Translations under genes and position numbers: made by a program
From: Oryzomicrobium terrae
GTDB taxonomy: Bacteria; Pseudomonadota; Gammaproteobacteria; Burkholderiales; Rhodocyclaceae
Assembly: GCF_008274805.1 (NCBI RefSeq)
Contig: NZ_CP022579.1
Span: 372,001 to 436,000 of the forward strand
Direction: 5' to 3'
Length of the DNA stretch: 64,000 bases
The notes under the pieces: generated by a model
Database searches by the model: none
Told to the model about the DNA's origin: nothing
Seen by the model: only the letters and a program-made list of their open reading frames with translations
Shown: piece after piece, positions 43,335-52,588 of the stretch
Layout: every line of letters starts with the position of its first letter
Position numbering within the stretch: the stretch's first letter is position 1

Positions 43335-43630
43335 AAGGGGCGGGGAGTTCTGGGAACAGGCGCTCTCCCCGGCAAAGCAAGCCGAGAACCGGGCCAGGGC
43401 TGGGGCATCTAATTTAGGAGTAGAGCACCTTTACCGGGTCGACTCTGTATCGAATTGCCCGCGTCCGCTTTGCCGACATGGCTGCGCCTTGTTGGTGGCG
43501 GCAGATTTTCCAGTCGGCAGCAAGTTGCAACAGTCGGTAAATCCAGGGGCGGCGGGTCGGCGCGGCGGTGGTTTCGGGCGTTAAATGGACATGCATCACC
43601 CCTGCCACTGCTTCCCAGCAAGGAATTGCC

Positions 43631-43993
43631 ATGCGTACCAAACTACTGCTCGTTGCTCTCACTGCCGCCGCGGCCCTGTCGGGCTGTGTGGTCGCTCCGG
43701 CCGGCCGCCCCTATTACGGCGGGCCGGTCTATTCAGAACCGGTGATGGTGGCGCCGCCGCCGCCCCGGGTCGAATACGTGGGACCGCCCCCGGTCGTGGG
43801 CCAGGTCTGGATCGGCGGTTTCTGGAACTGGACTGGCCAGCGGCACGACTGGGTACCCGGCCACTGGGAGAACCCGCGCCCTGGCTATACCTGGACGCCC
43901 CATCGCTGGGAACGGGCCGGTGACGGCTGGCGCCATGCCGGCGGCCACTGGGAGGAAGACCGGGGCCGAGGCGAGCGCCGCGACTGGCGCTGA
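43631..43993 (+). CDS. YXWGXW-repeat lipoprotein
   Basis: Encodes 120 residues: a lipoprotein signal ending LSGC (Cys about 18), a Pro/Tyr/Val-rich spacer, then repeated Trp/Gly units (WIGGFWNWTGQRHDWVPGHW, YTWTPHRWERAGDGW, GGHWEE) of the YXWGXW type. Such small envelope proteins are widespread in betaproteobacteria; their role is not established. The ATG at 43631 has AGGAA before it. A strong terminator follows at 44029. Confidence 0.88.
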   Translation: MRTKLLLVALTAAAALSGCVVAPAGRPYYGGPVYSEPVMVAPPPPRVEYVGPPPVVGQVWIGGFWNWTGQRHDWVPGHWENPRPGYTWTPHRWERAGDGWRHAGGHWEEDRGRGERRDWR

Positions 43994-44028
43994 TACATCC
44001 ACTGTGATGGTGTAGCGCCGTTGCCCGC

Positions 44029-44074
44029 AAAGGGCCGGCAGCGTGAAGCATTCACGCTGCCGGCCCTTTTCATT
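44029..44074 (+). terminator. Strong rho-independent terminator after the YXWGXW gene
   Basis: A 19-bp perfect stem starting AAAGGGCCGGCAGCG, loop GCA, is followed by TCATTTG and TTTT. It insulates the lipoprotein gene from the downstream catabolic operon. The remaining part of the gap to 44297 holds the promoter described next and no gene. Confidence 0.88.
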
Positions 44075-44211
44075 TGTTTTGCCCTGCTCTGCCCCGCTTG
44101 CGCTGGCCTTGTGCGCTGTCCAGGAAGCGGCCGCTGGCTGTGCCATTCCGTCGTCGGCAGGCCTGTCGAGTCGGTTCGGTGCAGGTTGCAAATTCCCTTA
44201 ATCGAAACGTG

Positions 44212-44239
44212 TTGCATATCAAAGAAGCGGTGCTAATAT
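44212..44239 (+). promoter_or_regulatory. Predicted sigma-70 promoter of the liv-like catabolic operon
   Basis: TTGCAT (44212-44217), 16 bases, TAATAT (44234-44239), the only clearly AT-rich segment in the region, about 60 bases before the first start codon. The heptamer ATATCAG occurs twice immediately downstream (about 44238-44268), with a related CATATCA at the -35 side. These may be regulator half-sites. Confidence 0.55.
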
Positions 44240-44297
44240 ATCAGCCAGCTACACTGAAATATCAGAGTGGCATCCCTAAAAAACAGAGGAGACAAAC

Positions 44298-45491
44298 ATG
44301 GTTGCTGGTATCAAGGCCCGTCACGGCAGGCTGTTGGGTGCATTGGCCGTTTCCCTGCTGTTCGCCACCGCCGCCCAGGCGGCCGATCCGGACAAGTTCA
44401 AGATCGGCGGGGTGGTGTCCCTGTCCGGCACCTACGGCATCTTCGGCGAGGACATGCGCAAGGGCGTCGAGATCGCCATCGAGCAGCGCGGCGGCAAGGT
44501 CCTCGGCAAGCCCATCCAGGTGATCTGGGAAGACGACGAGACCAAGCCCCAACCGGCGGTGCAGAAGACCACCCGGCTGATCTCCGAAGGGGTGCAGATG
44601 ATCTTCGGCGCGGTCAGTTCGGCCTCCAGCATCGCCATCATGAACATCGCCAAGCAGCGCAAGATTCCCCACCTGGTGACCATGTCCGCCGACGACAAGA
44701 TCACCGTGCCCAACGGCTCTCGCTACACCTTCCGCACCTCCAACACCCTGGGCATGGAACAGCGCATGGCCCTCAGTTTCACCAAGGAGCAGAAGCTCAA
44801 GCGCGTCTATGGCGTCACCGCTGACTACCAGGCCACCCGCGACAGCTGGGAGTGGTACCGCCGTGAGGCGGAGAAGGCCGGGGTCGAGATCGTCGGCGCC
44901 GACTTTGCCCCCCTGGGCAACCGGGACTACTCCTCGATTGTGGACAAGATCGCCCGTTCCAACGCCGACGGCGTGGCCCTGTTCATGACCGGCTCCGACG
45001 CCGTGACCATGGTCAAGCAAGCCGGCCAGGTGGATCTGGGCAAGACGCGCAAGATATTCGGCCCAGTGATCGCCGACGAAACCATGGCGGCGGGGGTGGG
45101 CCCCGCCTCCATCGGCGTCTATTCCGGGGTGCGCTACCACTTCAGCGTCGATAACCCGGCCAACCGCAAGTTCGTCGAAGCCTTCCGTAAGAAATACAAC
45201 GAACTGCCCTCCAGCGCCGCCGGCGAAGCCTACGACGGCATGGCCTGGTGGCTCGACGTCGTCGAGCAGACCGGCTCCTGGGACAAGGAGAAATGGGTCG
45301 CGGCCTTCGAGAACAGCGTCCGCGACAACTCGGTGGAAGGGCGCAAGGCCATGCGCGCCTGCGACCACCAGGCCATGCAGGACGGCCTGTGGGGCGTGGT
45401 CGAGAAGGGCGTCGCCCCGGCGCCGGCCTACACCATGAAGATCGCCAAGGTGTTCCCGCCCAACGCCGTCTTCGACGCCTGTCAGCCCTGA
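44298..45491 (+). CDS. ABC transporter substrate-binding protein (branched-chain/aromatic acid type)
   Basis: Encodes 397 residues with a cleavable signal peptide (ALAVSLLFATAAQA). The type I periplasmic binding fold is marked by KIGGVVSLSGTYGIFGEDMRKGVEIA, the hinge region GAVSSASSIAIMNIAKQ, and FMTGSDAVTMVKQ. It captures the substrate for the permease encoded next. Family members bind Leu/Ile/Val, amides, or aromatic and aliphatic acids; the linked acyl-CoA enzymes favour a carboxylic acid here. Ribosome binding site GAGGAGAC precedes ATG. First gene of the operon. Confidence 0.92.
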   Translation: MVAGIKARHGRLLGALAVSLLFATAAQAADPDKFKIGGVVSLSGTYGIFGEDMRKGVEIAIEQRGGKVLGKPIQVIWEDDETKPQPAVQKTTRLISEGVQMIFGAVSSASSIAIMNIAKQRKIPHLVTMSADDKITVPNGSRYTFRTSNTLGMEQRMALSFTKEQKLKRVYGVTADYQATRDSWEWYRREAEKAGVEIVGADFAPLGNRDYSSIVDKIARSNADGVALFMTGSDAVTMVKQAGQVDLGKTRKIFGPVIADETMAAGVGPASIGVYSGVRYHFSVDNPANRKFVEAFRKKYNELPSSAAGEAYDGMAWWLDVVEQTGSWDKEKWVAAFENSVRDNSVEGRKAMRACDHQAMQDGLWGVVEKGVAPAPAYTMKIAKVFPPNAVFDACQP

Positions 45492-45544
45492 GCACGCCTG
45501 CTGCTCGCCCCCGGGCGGCGCGTCCGGCCTAGCGCCTGACCGTC

Positions 45545-45587
45545 GCCCCGAGGGGCCGGGTTTCCCGCCGGTGCCGCGCGCACCGGC
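45545..45587 (+). promoter_or_regulatory. Two stem-loops between binding-protein and permease genes
   Basis: GCCCC-GA-GGGGC (45545-45556) and GCCGGTGC-CGCGC-GCACCGGC (45567-45587) lie in the 180-base gap after the binding-protein gene. There is no T-tract. Such hairpins commonly stabilise the upstream message so that the binding protein is made in excess over the permease. Confidence 0.5.
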
Positions 45588-45671
45588 CGACTGACCGATG
45601 GAAGGAGTCCCCCGGAGGCGGCTTGGCCGACCTCCCGGGCGGTGCTCGTCCTTCCGCTGCGGAGATACTCA

Positions 45672-46529
45672 ATGTCCACCCTCATCATCGGGCTCAGCCT
45701 GGGGATGCTGCTGTTCCTGCTCGCCTCGGGGCTGACCCTCATCTTCGGCATGCTGGGCGTGATCAACTTCGCTCATGGCGCCCTCTACATGCTCGGGGCC
45801 TACATCGCTTTCGACATCGGCCGCCACACCGGCTCCTTCGTCGCCGGGCTGATCGGCGCCACCGTGCTGGTGGCCGTCGCCGGCGCCCTGATCGAGCGCC
45901 TGGCCCTGCGTCCGCTCTACAACCGGCCCCACTTCTACCAGTTGATCCTGACCTTCGGCGTGATCCTGGTGATCAGCGAGCTGGTCAAGATCGTCTGGGG
46001 CCTGGGCTACCAGGAATCGACCATGCCCGAGGCCCTGGCCGGCACGGTGGAGCTGTTCGGCAGCACCATCCCGGTCTACCGCCTGTTCGTCATCGGTTTC
46101 GGCGCCCTGGTCTCCGGCGGCCTGTTCCTGCTCATCGAGAAGAGCACCTTCGGCATGCTGGTGCGGGCCGCCAGCAGCGACGGCGAAATGGTGCGCCTGC
46201 TCGGCCTGCCCGTGTCGTCGGTGCGCATGGCCGTGTTCGCCCTCGGCTCGGGGCTGGCCGGCCTGGCCGGCGCCATCGCCGCGCCGCTCTTTCCCATCGA
46301 GCTGGGCATGGCCACCAACACCATCATCGACTGCTTCATCGTCGTCATCCTCGGCGGCCTGGGCAACATCCGCGGCGCCGTGGCGGCTTCGCTGCTGATC
46401 GGCCTGGTGCGCGCCATCGGTTACTCCTACATGCCGAGCTGGGTGGACATCCTCACCTTCGCCCTGCTCATCGCGACCCTGCTCACCCGGCCCCAGGGCC
46501 TCTTCTTCCGCGCAACGAGGTCCGCATGA
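45672..46529 (+). CDS. ABC transporter permease, LivH type
   Basis: Encodes 285 residues with about eight helices. LTLIFGMLGVINFAHGALYMLGAY is the LivH hallmark, and LGLPVSSVRMAVFALGSGLAGLAG is the ATPase-contact region. It forms the transmembrane channel with the LivM-type partner. Ribosome binding site GGAGATACTC supports the ATG at 45672. It overlaps the next gene by four bases (ATGA). Confidence 0.94.
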   Translation: MSTLIIGLSLGMLLFLLASGLTLIFGMLGVINFAHGALYMLGAYIAFDIGRHTGSFVAGLIGATVLVAVAGALIERLALRPLYNRPHFYQLILTFGVILVISELVKIVWGLGYQESTMPEALAGTVELFGSTIPVYRLFVIGFGALVSGGLFLLIEKSTFGMLVRAASSDGEMVRLLGLPVSSVRMAVFALGSGLAGLAGAIAAPLFPIELGMATNTIIDCFIVVILGGLGNIRGAVAASLLIGLVRAIGYSYMPSWVDILTFALLIATLLTRPQGLFFRATRSA

Positions 46530-47503
46530 ACGTCTCCCGTTTCGACCTGTGGCTGGGCCTGCCCCTGGCGGCCATCGCCCTGCTGCTGCCGTTCTCCGGC
46601 CCGAGCGATTTCGTGCTCAACCTGGCGACCCTGGTGATGATCTGGGCAATCTTCGCCATCGGCTTCGACTTCGTCTTCGGCCTGCTCGGCATGGTCTCCT
46701 TCGGCCACGCCAGCTTCCTCGGCCTGGGGGGCTACGCCCTGGCCCTGGCCACCCAGCTGTGGGTGCTGCCCTTCAGCGCCGGCCTGGGCCTGGCGATCGT
46801 CGTCGGCGCCTTGTGCGCCTGGTTGTTCAGCTTCTTCGCCCTGCGCGTCTCGGGCATTTTCTTTGCCCTGGTCACCTTGGCCCTGTCCCAGCTGCTCTAC
46901 ATCCTGGCCGACTCCAAGCTGCGCGCCTGGACCGGCGGCGCCGACGGCCTGCCCGGGGTGGAGCGGCCCGGCCTGGGCGGTATCGACTTCTTCGACTCGA
47001 CCCACTTCTACTGGTACGTGGTGGCGGTGTTCGCCCTGGTCATGGCGGCGGTGGCAGTGCTGCGCCGCTCGCCCTTCGGCCGGGTCATCGCCGGCATCCG
47101 CCAGAACGAGACGCGGGCCGAGCAGTTGGGCTTCGACGTGCACCGCTACAAGCAGATCACCTTCATCGTCTCCGGCGGCATCAGCGGCCTGGCCGGAGCC
47201 CTGCTGGCCTCCCTGCTGATGTACGTGAACCCGCAGATGCTGCATTGGACCACCTCCGGCGACGTCATCATCATGACCCTGCTCGGCGGCGCCGGCACCC
47301 TGTGGGGGCCGGTGGTGGGCGTGCTCGCCTTCGAGGTGCTCAAGGAGTGGCTGAGCGGCTGGACCCAATACTGGTACGGCGTGCTCGGCCTGGTCTTCAT
47401 CCTCGCCACCCTGTTCTTCCCCAAGGGCATCGTCGGCGAATTGCAGGAGCGCTTTGGGCAATGGCAGGACAAGGCCGCCCGGCGCGACGGGAGGTCCTCA
47501 TGA
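46526..47503 (+). CDS. ABC transporter permease, LivM type
   Basis: Encodes 325 residues with about nine helices. FGLLGMVSFGHASFLGLGGYALAL and GRVIAGIRQNETRAEQLGFDV are typical of LivM. It pairs with the LivH-type permease in the inner membrane. It starts within the LivH stop and ends within the start of the ATPase gene, so translation is coupled throughout the transporter genes. Confidence 0.94.
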   Translation: MNVSRFDLWLGLPLAAIALLLPFSGPSDFVLNLATLVMIWAIFAIGFDFVFGLLGMVSFGHASFLGLGGYALALATQLWVLPFSAGLGLAIVVGALCAWLFSFFALRVSGIFFALVTLALSQLLYILADSKLRAWTGGADGLPGVERPGLGGIDFFDSTHFYWYVVAVFALVMAAVAVLRRSPFGRVIAGIRQNETRAEQLGFDVHRYKQITFIVSGGISGLAGALLASLLMYVNPQMLHWTTSGDVIIMTLLGGAGTLWGPVVGVLAFEVLKEWLSGWTQYWYGVLGLVFILATLFFPKGIVGELQERFGQWQDKAARRDGRSS

Positions 47504-48252
47504 ACGACATCGCCCTGAAATGCGACGGCGTGACGGTGAGCTACGGCGCCCTCAAGGCTATCGACGGTGTCAGCCATTCGTTCGAGAAGGGCCGCATCTA
47601 CGGGCTGATCGGCCCCAACGGGGCGGGCAAGACCACCCTGCTCAACGTTCTGGCCGGGCGGCAGATGCGCCATAGCGGCAGCATCCACTGCTTCGGCGCC
47701 GACATCACCCGCACCCCGCCCCACGAGCGCGCCCACCTGGGCATCGGCCGCAGCTTCCAGATCACCAAGATCTTTGCCGAGATGACGGTGCTGGACAACC
47801 TGCGCATCGCCGCCCAGATCAAGCACTCGCGCTTCCAGCCGTTCTGGATCGCGCCGCGCTACGAGCGGCGCCTGGCCGGCGACATCGACGCCATGCTCGA
47901 ACTGACCGGGCTCACCGCCCGCCGCGACGCCATCGCCGGGACCCTCTCCTACGGTCTGCAACGGGCCCTGGAATTGGGCATCACCCTGATGCCGGACCCG
48001 CGCATCCTGCTCCTCGACGAGCCCCTGGCCGGGGTCGGCCAGCACGAGATCGAAAGCTCGACGCGCCTGATCAAGGCCGTGTCGGCCGGGCGCACCGTGT
48101 TGCTGATCGAGCACAACATGGACGCCATCATGTCGCTCTCCGAGGAGATTGTGGTGATGAGCAACGGCCGGGTGATCGCCGTCGGCGCCCCGGAACAGAT
48201 CCGCAACGACGCCACCGTGCGCTCGGTTTATCTCGGGGAGGATGCATCGTGA
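47500..48252 (+). CDS. ABC transporter ATPase, LivG type
   Basis: Encodes 250 residues: Walker A GPNGAGKTT (about 36), Q-loop in GIGRSFQITKIF, signature LSYGLQR in place of LSGGQ, Walker B ILLLDEPLAGVG, switch LLIEHNMD. The LSYG variant is within the range of LivG-type proteins. It energises import with its LivF-type partner. Ribosome binding site GGGAGGTCC lies before ATG; four-base overlaps occur at both ends. Confidence 0.93.
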   Translation: MNDIALKCDGVTVSYGALKAIDGVSHSFEKGRIYGLIGPNGAGKTTLLNVLAGRQMRHSGSIHCFGADITRTPPHERAHLGIGRSFQITKIFAEMTVLDNLRIAAQIKHSRFQPFWIAPRYERRLAGDIDAMLELTGLTARRDAIAGTLSYGLQRALELGITLMPDPRILLLDEPLAGVGQHEIESSTRLIKAVSAGRTVLLIEHNMDAIMSLSEEIVVMSNGRVIAVGAPEQIRNDATVRSVYLGEDAS

Positions 48253-48956
48253 TCGCACTCGAACACGCCAGCGTCAAGTACGGCCACGCCCTGGCCCTGG
48301 AAGACATTTCGATCGAGGTCGGGCTGCACGAGATCGTCGCCATCGTCGGCCGCAACGGCGCCGGCAAATCCACCACCCTCAAGACCCTGGTCGGCCTGCT
48401 GCCGCTGGTGGCGGGGCGGCGGGTGTTCGGCGAGCGCGACATCTCGCGCCTGTCGGTGGAGCAGATCGCCCGTCTGGGCATCGCCCTGGTGCCCGACACC
48501 CGGCGCATCTTCCCCAACCTGTCGGTGCGCGAAAACCTGCGCATCGGCGCCGTCGCCCACCAGCCCGGCTACTGGACCGAGGCGCGGGTACTGGAGATCT
48601 TCCCCCGCCTGGGCGAGCGCATCGACTTCGGCGGCGACCAGTTGTCCGGCGGCGAACAGCAGATGCTGGCGATTGCCCGGGCCCTGCTCGGCAACCCGCG
48701 CATCCTGCTCCTCGACGAGCCCACCGAGGGCCTGGCGCCCCTGATCGTGGACCAGCTGGTGGAGGTGTTCGCCCACGTCCACCGCCAGGGCACCGGCATC
48801 GTCCTGGTCGAGCAGAACCTCAAGGTGCCGATGAAGCTGGCCCACCGCCAGTACGTGCTCGACCACGGCCAGGTGGTCTGGTCGGGCACCTCGGCCGAAC
48901 TGCAACAACAGCGGCAACTCGTGGAAAACCTCATCACTACCGGAGCGGCACAATGA
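48249..48956 (+). CDS. ABC transporter ATPase, LivF type
   Basis: Encodes 235 residues: Walker A GRNGAGKST, signature LSGGEQQM, Walker B ILLLDEPTEGLAP, switch LVEQNLK. VPDTRRIFPNLSVRENL is the LivF-type region. It completes the five-gene importer. The stop overlaps the start of the thiolase-like gene (ATGA), tying uptake to metabolism in one operon. Confidence 0.94.
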   Translation: MIALEHASVKYGHALALEDISIEVGLHEIVAIVGRNGAGKSTTLKTLVGLLPLVAGRRVFGERDISRLSVEQIARLGIALVPDTRRIFPNLSVRENLRIGAVAHQPGYWTEARVLEIFPRLGERIDFGGDQLSGGEQQMLAIARALLGNPRILLLDEPTEGLAPLIVDQLVEVFAHVHRQGTGIVLVEQNLKVPMKLAHRQYVLDHGQVVWSGTSAELQQQRQLVENLITTGAAQ

Positions 48957-50191
48957 GCAAGCAGAACCTCTACATCGTCGGCGTCGGCATCACCCACTTC
49001 GCCAAGCACCCGGACAAGACCGTCAAGGACCTGGTCCGCGAGGTCGTCGAGGGCGCCCTCCAGGACGCCGGCTGTGGCCGCGAGCTGATCCAGGCCGCCT
49101 ACTTCGCCACCGCCGGCCAGGGGGTGATCGAAGGCCAGCACATGGTGGCCGGCGAGGTGGCCCTCAAGGCCATGGGCATCACCGGCATCCCGGTGACCAA
49201 CGTCGAGAACGCCTGCGCCAGCTCCAGTACCGCCCTCAACGCCGCCCAGCTGTACGTGGCCGCCGGCGCCGGCGACATCTGCCTGGCGGTGGGCGTGGAC
49301 AAGCTGTTCTCGCCGGACAAGGAAAAGAGCTTCAGCGTCTTCGACGGCGCCTTCGACGTGAACAACCGGGACGGCCAGCTGGCCCTGCTGCACGGCCTGG
49401 CGCCGACGATCAAGCCGCCGGCGGGGACCAAGGAAGCGGACCAGCGCAGCATCTTCATGGATATCTACGCCAGCTTGGCGCGGCTGCACATGGAGCGCTT
49501 CGGCACCACCCAGCGCCAGATCGCCGCGGTGGCCGCCAAGAACCACGTCCATTCCACCCGCAACCCCCTGGCCCAGTTCCAGTACCCCCTGACCATCGAC
49601 GAGGTGCTGGCGGCGCGCACCATCGCCTGGCCCCTCACCCTGCCCATGTGCGCCCCCATCGGCGACGGGGCGGCGGCGGCCATCGTCTGCAACGAGGATG
49701 GCCTGCGCAAACTTGAGCGCAGCCGCGCCGTGCGTCTCATGGCCAGCGTGCTGCGCACCGCCACCGAGCGGCCCGCCGACCAGTACGAGCGCCACCTCTG
49801 CCACCTGGCCGCCTTCGAAGCCTACGAGCGGGCCGGGGTCGGCCCCGAGGACATGTCCCTGGCCGAGGTGCACGACGCCACCGCCTTCGCCGAGATCCAG
49901 CAGACCGAGGCCCTGGGCTTCTGTCCCTTTGGCGAGGGCGGCCCGATGGCCGAATCCGGCGCCACCAGCCTGGGCGGGCGCATCCCCATCAACGTCTCCG
50001 GCGGCCTGCTCTCCCGCGGCCACCCGATCGGCGCCACCGGCCTCGCCCAGGTCTACGAGATGGTCACCCAGCTGCGCGGCGAGGCCGGCGCCCGCCAGGT
50101 GGACAACGCCCGCTTTGCCATCGCCGAGAACGGCGGCGGCTTCAACGGCGTCGAAGAAGCCGTCACCTGCATCACCATCCTGGGCCGCTGA
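48953..50191 (+). CDS. Thiolase-family protein (SCPx/Ltp-like)
   Basis: Encodes 412 residues of the thiolase superfamily. The acyl-accepting Cys lies in VENACASSSTALNAA (about 84) and the conserved HPIGATG is near the C-terminus. The second catalytic Cys found in biosynthetic and fatty-acid thiolases (CxGG) is replaced by Asn in AENGGGFNG, as in lipid-transfer-type thiolases and related retro-aldolases. A DUF35 partner, usual for that group, is not present in the operon. It probably cleaves a beta-keto or beta-hydroxy acyl-CoA made from the imported acid. Overlaps LivF by four bases. Confidence 0.85.
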   Translation: MSKQNLYIVGVGITHFAKHPDKTVKDLVREVVEGALQDAGCGRELIQAAYFATAGQGVIEGQHMVAGEVALKAMGITGIPVTNVENACASSSTALNAAQLYVAAGAGDICLAVGVDKLFSPDKEKSFSVFDGAFDVNNRDGQLALLHGLAPTIKPPAGTKEADQRSIFMDIYASLARLHMERFGTTQRQIAAVAAKNHVHSTRNPLAQFQYPLTIDEVLAARTIAWPLTLPMCAPIGDGAAAAIVCNEDGLRKLERSRAVRLMASVLRTATERPADQYERHLCHLAAFEAYERAGVGPEDMSLAEVHDATAFAEIQQTEALGFCPFGEGGPMAESGATSLGGRIPINVSGGLLSRGHPIGATGLAQVYEMVTQLRGEAGARQVDNARFAIAENGGGFNGVEEAVTCITILGR

Positions 50192-50234
50192 TGCGGCGGA
50201 TCGTCCCTCCGCCCCTTTTCTTGCCGAGAGAGCC

Positions 50235-51764
50235 ATGCATCTGAACCAACTGTTCCAACGCACCGTGCGCCTGCACGGCGACCGCCCCGCCCTGGCCCGC
50301 GGCCGGGGCCCGAGCCTGACCTACCGGGAACTGAACCGCCGCGTCGGCGCCCTGGCCGGCTGGCTGCGCCACGACCTGGGCCTGCAACCCGGCGACCGGG
50401 TCACCCTGGCGATGAAGAACTGCATCCAGTACGCCGAGGCCCAGCTCGCCATCTGGCACGCCGGCCTGTGCGCCGTGCCGGTCAACGCCAAGCTGCACCC
50501 CAACGAGCTGGAATACGTGCTGCAAAATTCCGGCTCTGCCGCCTGCCTGTCCAGCGGTGACCTGTACCAGGGGTTGCTGCCGGTGGCCGAACGCCTGCCC
50601 GGCCTGCAGCTGATCGACGTGGAGGCGGCCGACTACGCCGCCGCCCTGGCCCGGGAGCCGATTGCCCCGGTAGCCGGCGACGGCGGCGACATCGCCTGGT
50701 TGTTCTACACCAGCGGCACCACCGGGCGGCCGAAGGGGGTGATGCTGACCCACGACAACCTGCTCGCCACCTCTCTCAACTTCTACGCCGACGTCCAGCC
50801 TCTCAATGGCGACGACGTGCTGGTGCACGTGGCCCCCATGTCCCACGGCAGCGGCCTGTACGGCGTGCCCTATTTCATCCGCGGCGCCTTGCAGGTGGTG
50901 CCCGAGAGCGGTGGCTTCGACGAAGCCGAACTGTTCGAACTGCTCGGCCACTACCGCTCGGCCAGCCTGTTCGCCGCGCCGACCATCGTCCAGCGCATGA
51001 TCCAGCACGTGGACGCCCACGGCAGCGCCTTCCCCGGCCTGCGTGCCCTGATCGTCGGTGGTGCGCCGTTCTACGTCGAAGACATCAAGGCGGCGGTGGC
51101 CTGCTTTGGCCCGCGCATCGCCCAGATCTACGGCCAGGGCGAAAGCCCGATGTCGATCACCGCCCTGTCGGCGGAACAGACCGCCGCCGCCGTGGCCAGC
51201 AACGACCTGGCCGTGCTGGCCTCGGTGGGGGCCAGCCAGACCTCGGTGGAGGTGGCGGTGCTCGGCCCCGATGGCCAGCCGGCCCCGGTCGGCACCCTGG
51301 GCGAGGTGGTGGCCCGGGGCCCCTCGGTGATGAAGGGCTACTGGAACAACCCGGAGGCCACCCGCCAGACCCTGGCCGGCGGCTGGCTGCACACCGGCGA
51401 CGTGGGCGTGCTCGACGAGCGCGGCCTGCTCCAGCTTAAAGACCGCTCTAAGGACGTCATCATCAGCGGCGGCACCAACATCTACCCCCGGGAAGTGGAG
51501 GAGGTGCTGCTCCAGCACGCCGCGGTCCAGGAGGTGTCGGTGATCGGCGTGGCCGACCGGGAATGGGGCGAGTCGATCGCCGCCTTCGTCGTCTGCCAGG
51601 ACGGTGTCACGGTCAGCGAGGCCGAACTGGAAGCCCTCTGCCTGCGCTCCATTGCCCGCTTCAAACGGCCGCGTTGGTACTTCTTCGTCGCCGAACTGCC
51701 GAAGAACAGCACTGGTAAAGTGCTGAAAACCGAACTGCGCAAACTCGCCACGCCGACCTCATGA
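50235..51764 (+). CDS. Acyl-CoA synthetase (AMP-forming)
   Basis: Encodes 509 residues. Adenylate-forming motifs occur in order: FYTSGTTGRPKGVMLTH (P-loop), YGQGESPMSIT, GWLHTGDVG, DRSKDVIISGGTNIYPREVEE (hinge) and PKNSTGKVLKTELR (catalytic Lys). It should activate the imported carboxylic acid to its CoA thioester using ATP. Substrate class (fatty, aromatic or branched) cannot be read from these motifs. It starts 43 bases after the thiolase and overlaps the GntR gene by four bases. Confidence 0.92.
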   Translation: MHLNQLFQRTVRLHGDRPALARGRGPSLTYRELNRRVGALAGWLRHDLGLQPGDRVTLAMKNCIQYAEAQLAIWHAGLCAVPVNAKLHPNELEYVLQNSGSAACLSSGDLYQGLLPVAERLPGLQLIDVEAADYAAALAREPIAPVAGDGGDIAWLFYTSGTTGRPKGVMLTHDNLLATSLNFYADVQPLNGDDVLVHVAPMSHGSGLYGVPYFIRGALQVVPESGGFDEAELFELLGHYRSASLFAAPTIVQRMIQHVDAHGSAFPGLRALIVGGAPFYVEDIKAAVACFGPRIAQIYGQGESPMSITALSAEQTAAAVASNDLAVLASVGASQTSVEVAVLGPDGQPAPVGTLGEVVARGPSVMKGYWNNPEATRQTLAGGWLHTGDVGVLDERGLLQLKDRSKDVIISGGTNIYPREVEEVLLQHAAVQEVSVIGVADREWGESIAAFVVCQDGVTVSEAELEALCLRSIARFKRPRWYFFVAELPKNSTGKVLKTELRKLATPTS

Positions 51765-52477
51765 CCGACGCCGACGCCAATCCCCTCTTTGCCCGCCAGA
51801 CCGCCAGCCAGACCGAAAAGGCCTATTGCGCCCTCGAAGAGATGGTCGTTACCGGCGAGCTGCCGCCGGGCAGCCAGTGGTCCGAAGCCGCCCTGAGCGA
51901 AAAGGTCGGCTTCGGCCGCACCCCCACCCGGGAGGCCCTGCACAAGCTGGCCTACCAGCGCCTGGTGCACATCGCGCCGCGGCAGGGGGTGTTCATCTCC
52001 GAGATCGACTACCAGGGCCAGCTTAAGATCATCCAGGCGCGCCGCGAGATCGAGCGCCTGATCGTCGCCCAGGCGGCCCTGTGCGCCAGCGCCGCCGAGC
52101 GGGCCGCGTTGCGTCAGCTGGCGAGCGAACTGGAGGGGCTGAAGACCCTCAACGACATGCGGGTCTACATGCGGCTGCACTTCTGCCTCACCAGCCGGCT
52201 CGGCGAGGCGGCGCGCAACACCTATGCCGCCGAGTTCTACGCCATGCTGCAGACCCTGGCGCGGCGCTTCCTGTATTTCCACCAGAAGCGCCATTCCAAC
52301 CTGGTGCAGATCTGCGACCTGCACATCGCCCAGATCAACGCCATCGCCGATGGCGACGCGGAGCGGGCGATGGCGGCGGCCACGGCGCGCAACGATTATG
52401 CCGAGCAACTGGCGCGCAACATCCTGATGGAACTGATCGTCACCTCGGCGGTGACGATCAGCCCGGCCGAGCGCTGA
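51761..52477 (+). CDS. GntR family regulator (FadR/FCD subgroup)
   Basis: Encodes 238 residues. A winged helix at the N-terminus (about 15-80, with SEAALSEKVGFGRTPTREALHKLA) is followed by an all-helical FCD effector domain with metal-ligand-type residues Asp, His in LHFCLTSRLG and HIAQINAIADGDAERA. It is coupled to the ligase gene and is the obvious candidate for substrate-dependent control of this operon, probably as a repressor released by the acid or its CoA ester. ATATCAG repeats near the operon promoter could be its half-sites, an untested guess. Confidence 0.9.
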   Translation: MTDADANPLFARQTASQTEKAYCALEEMVVTGELPPGSQWSEAALSEKVGFGRTPTREALHKLAYQRLVHIAPRQGVFISEIDYQGQLKIIQARREIERLIVAQAALCASAAERAALRQLASELEGLKTLNDMRVYMRLHFCLTSRLGEAARNTYAAEFYAMLQTLARRFLYFHQKRHSNLVQICDLHIAQINAIADGDAERAMAAATARNDYAEQLARNILMELIVTSAVTISPAER

Positions 52478-52588
52478 GCGGGCTCGGCCAGGTCGCGGAG
52501 TGTGCGGGATCTGCGCCTCGACCTGTGCCGAAAGACCGATAACCAACGAGGTGCGCCGCTACCGGCAGGCGTACCCAGGAGACGTTCC

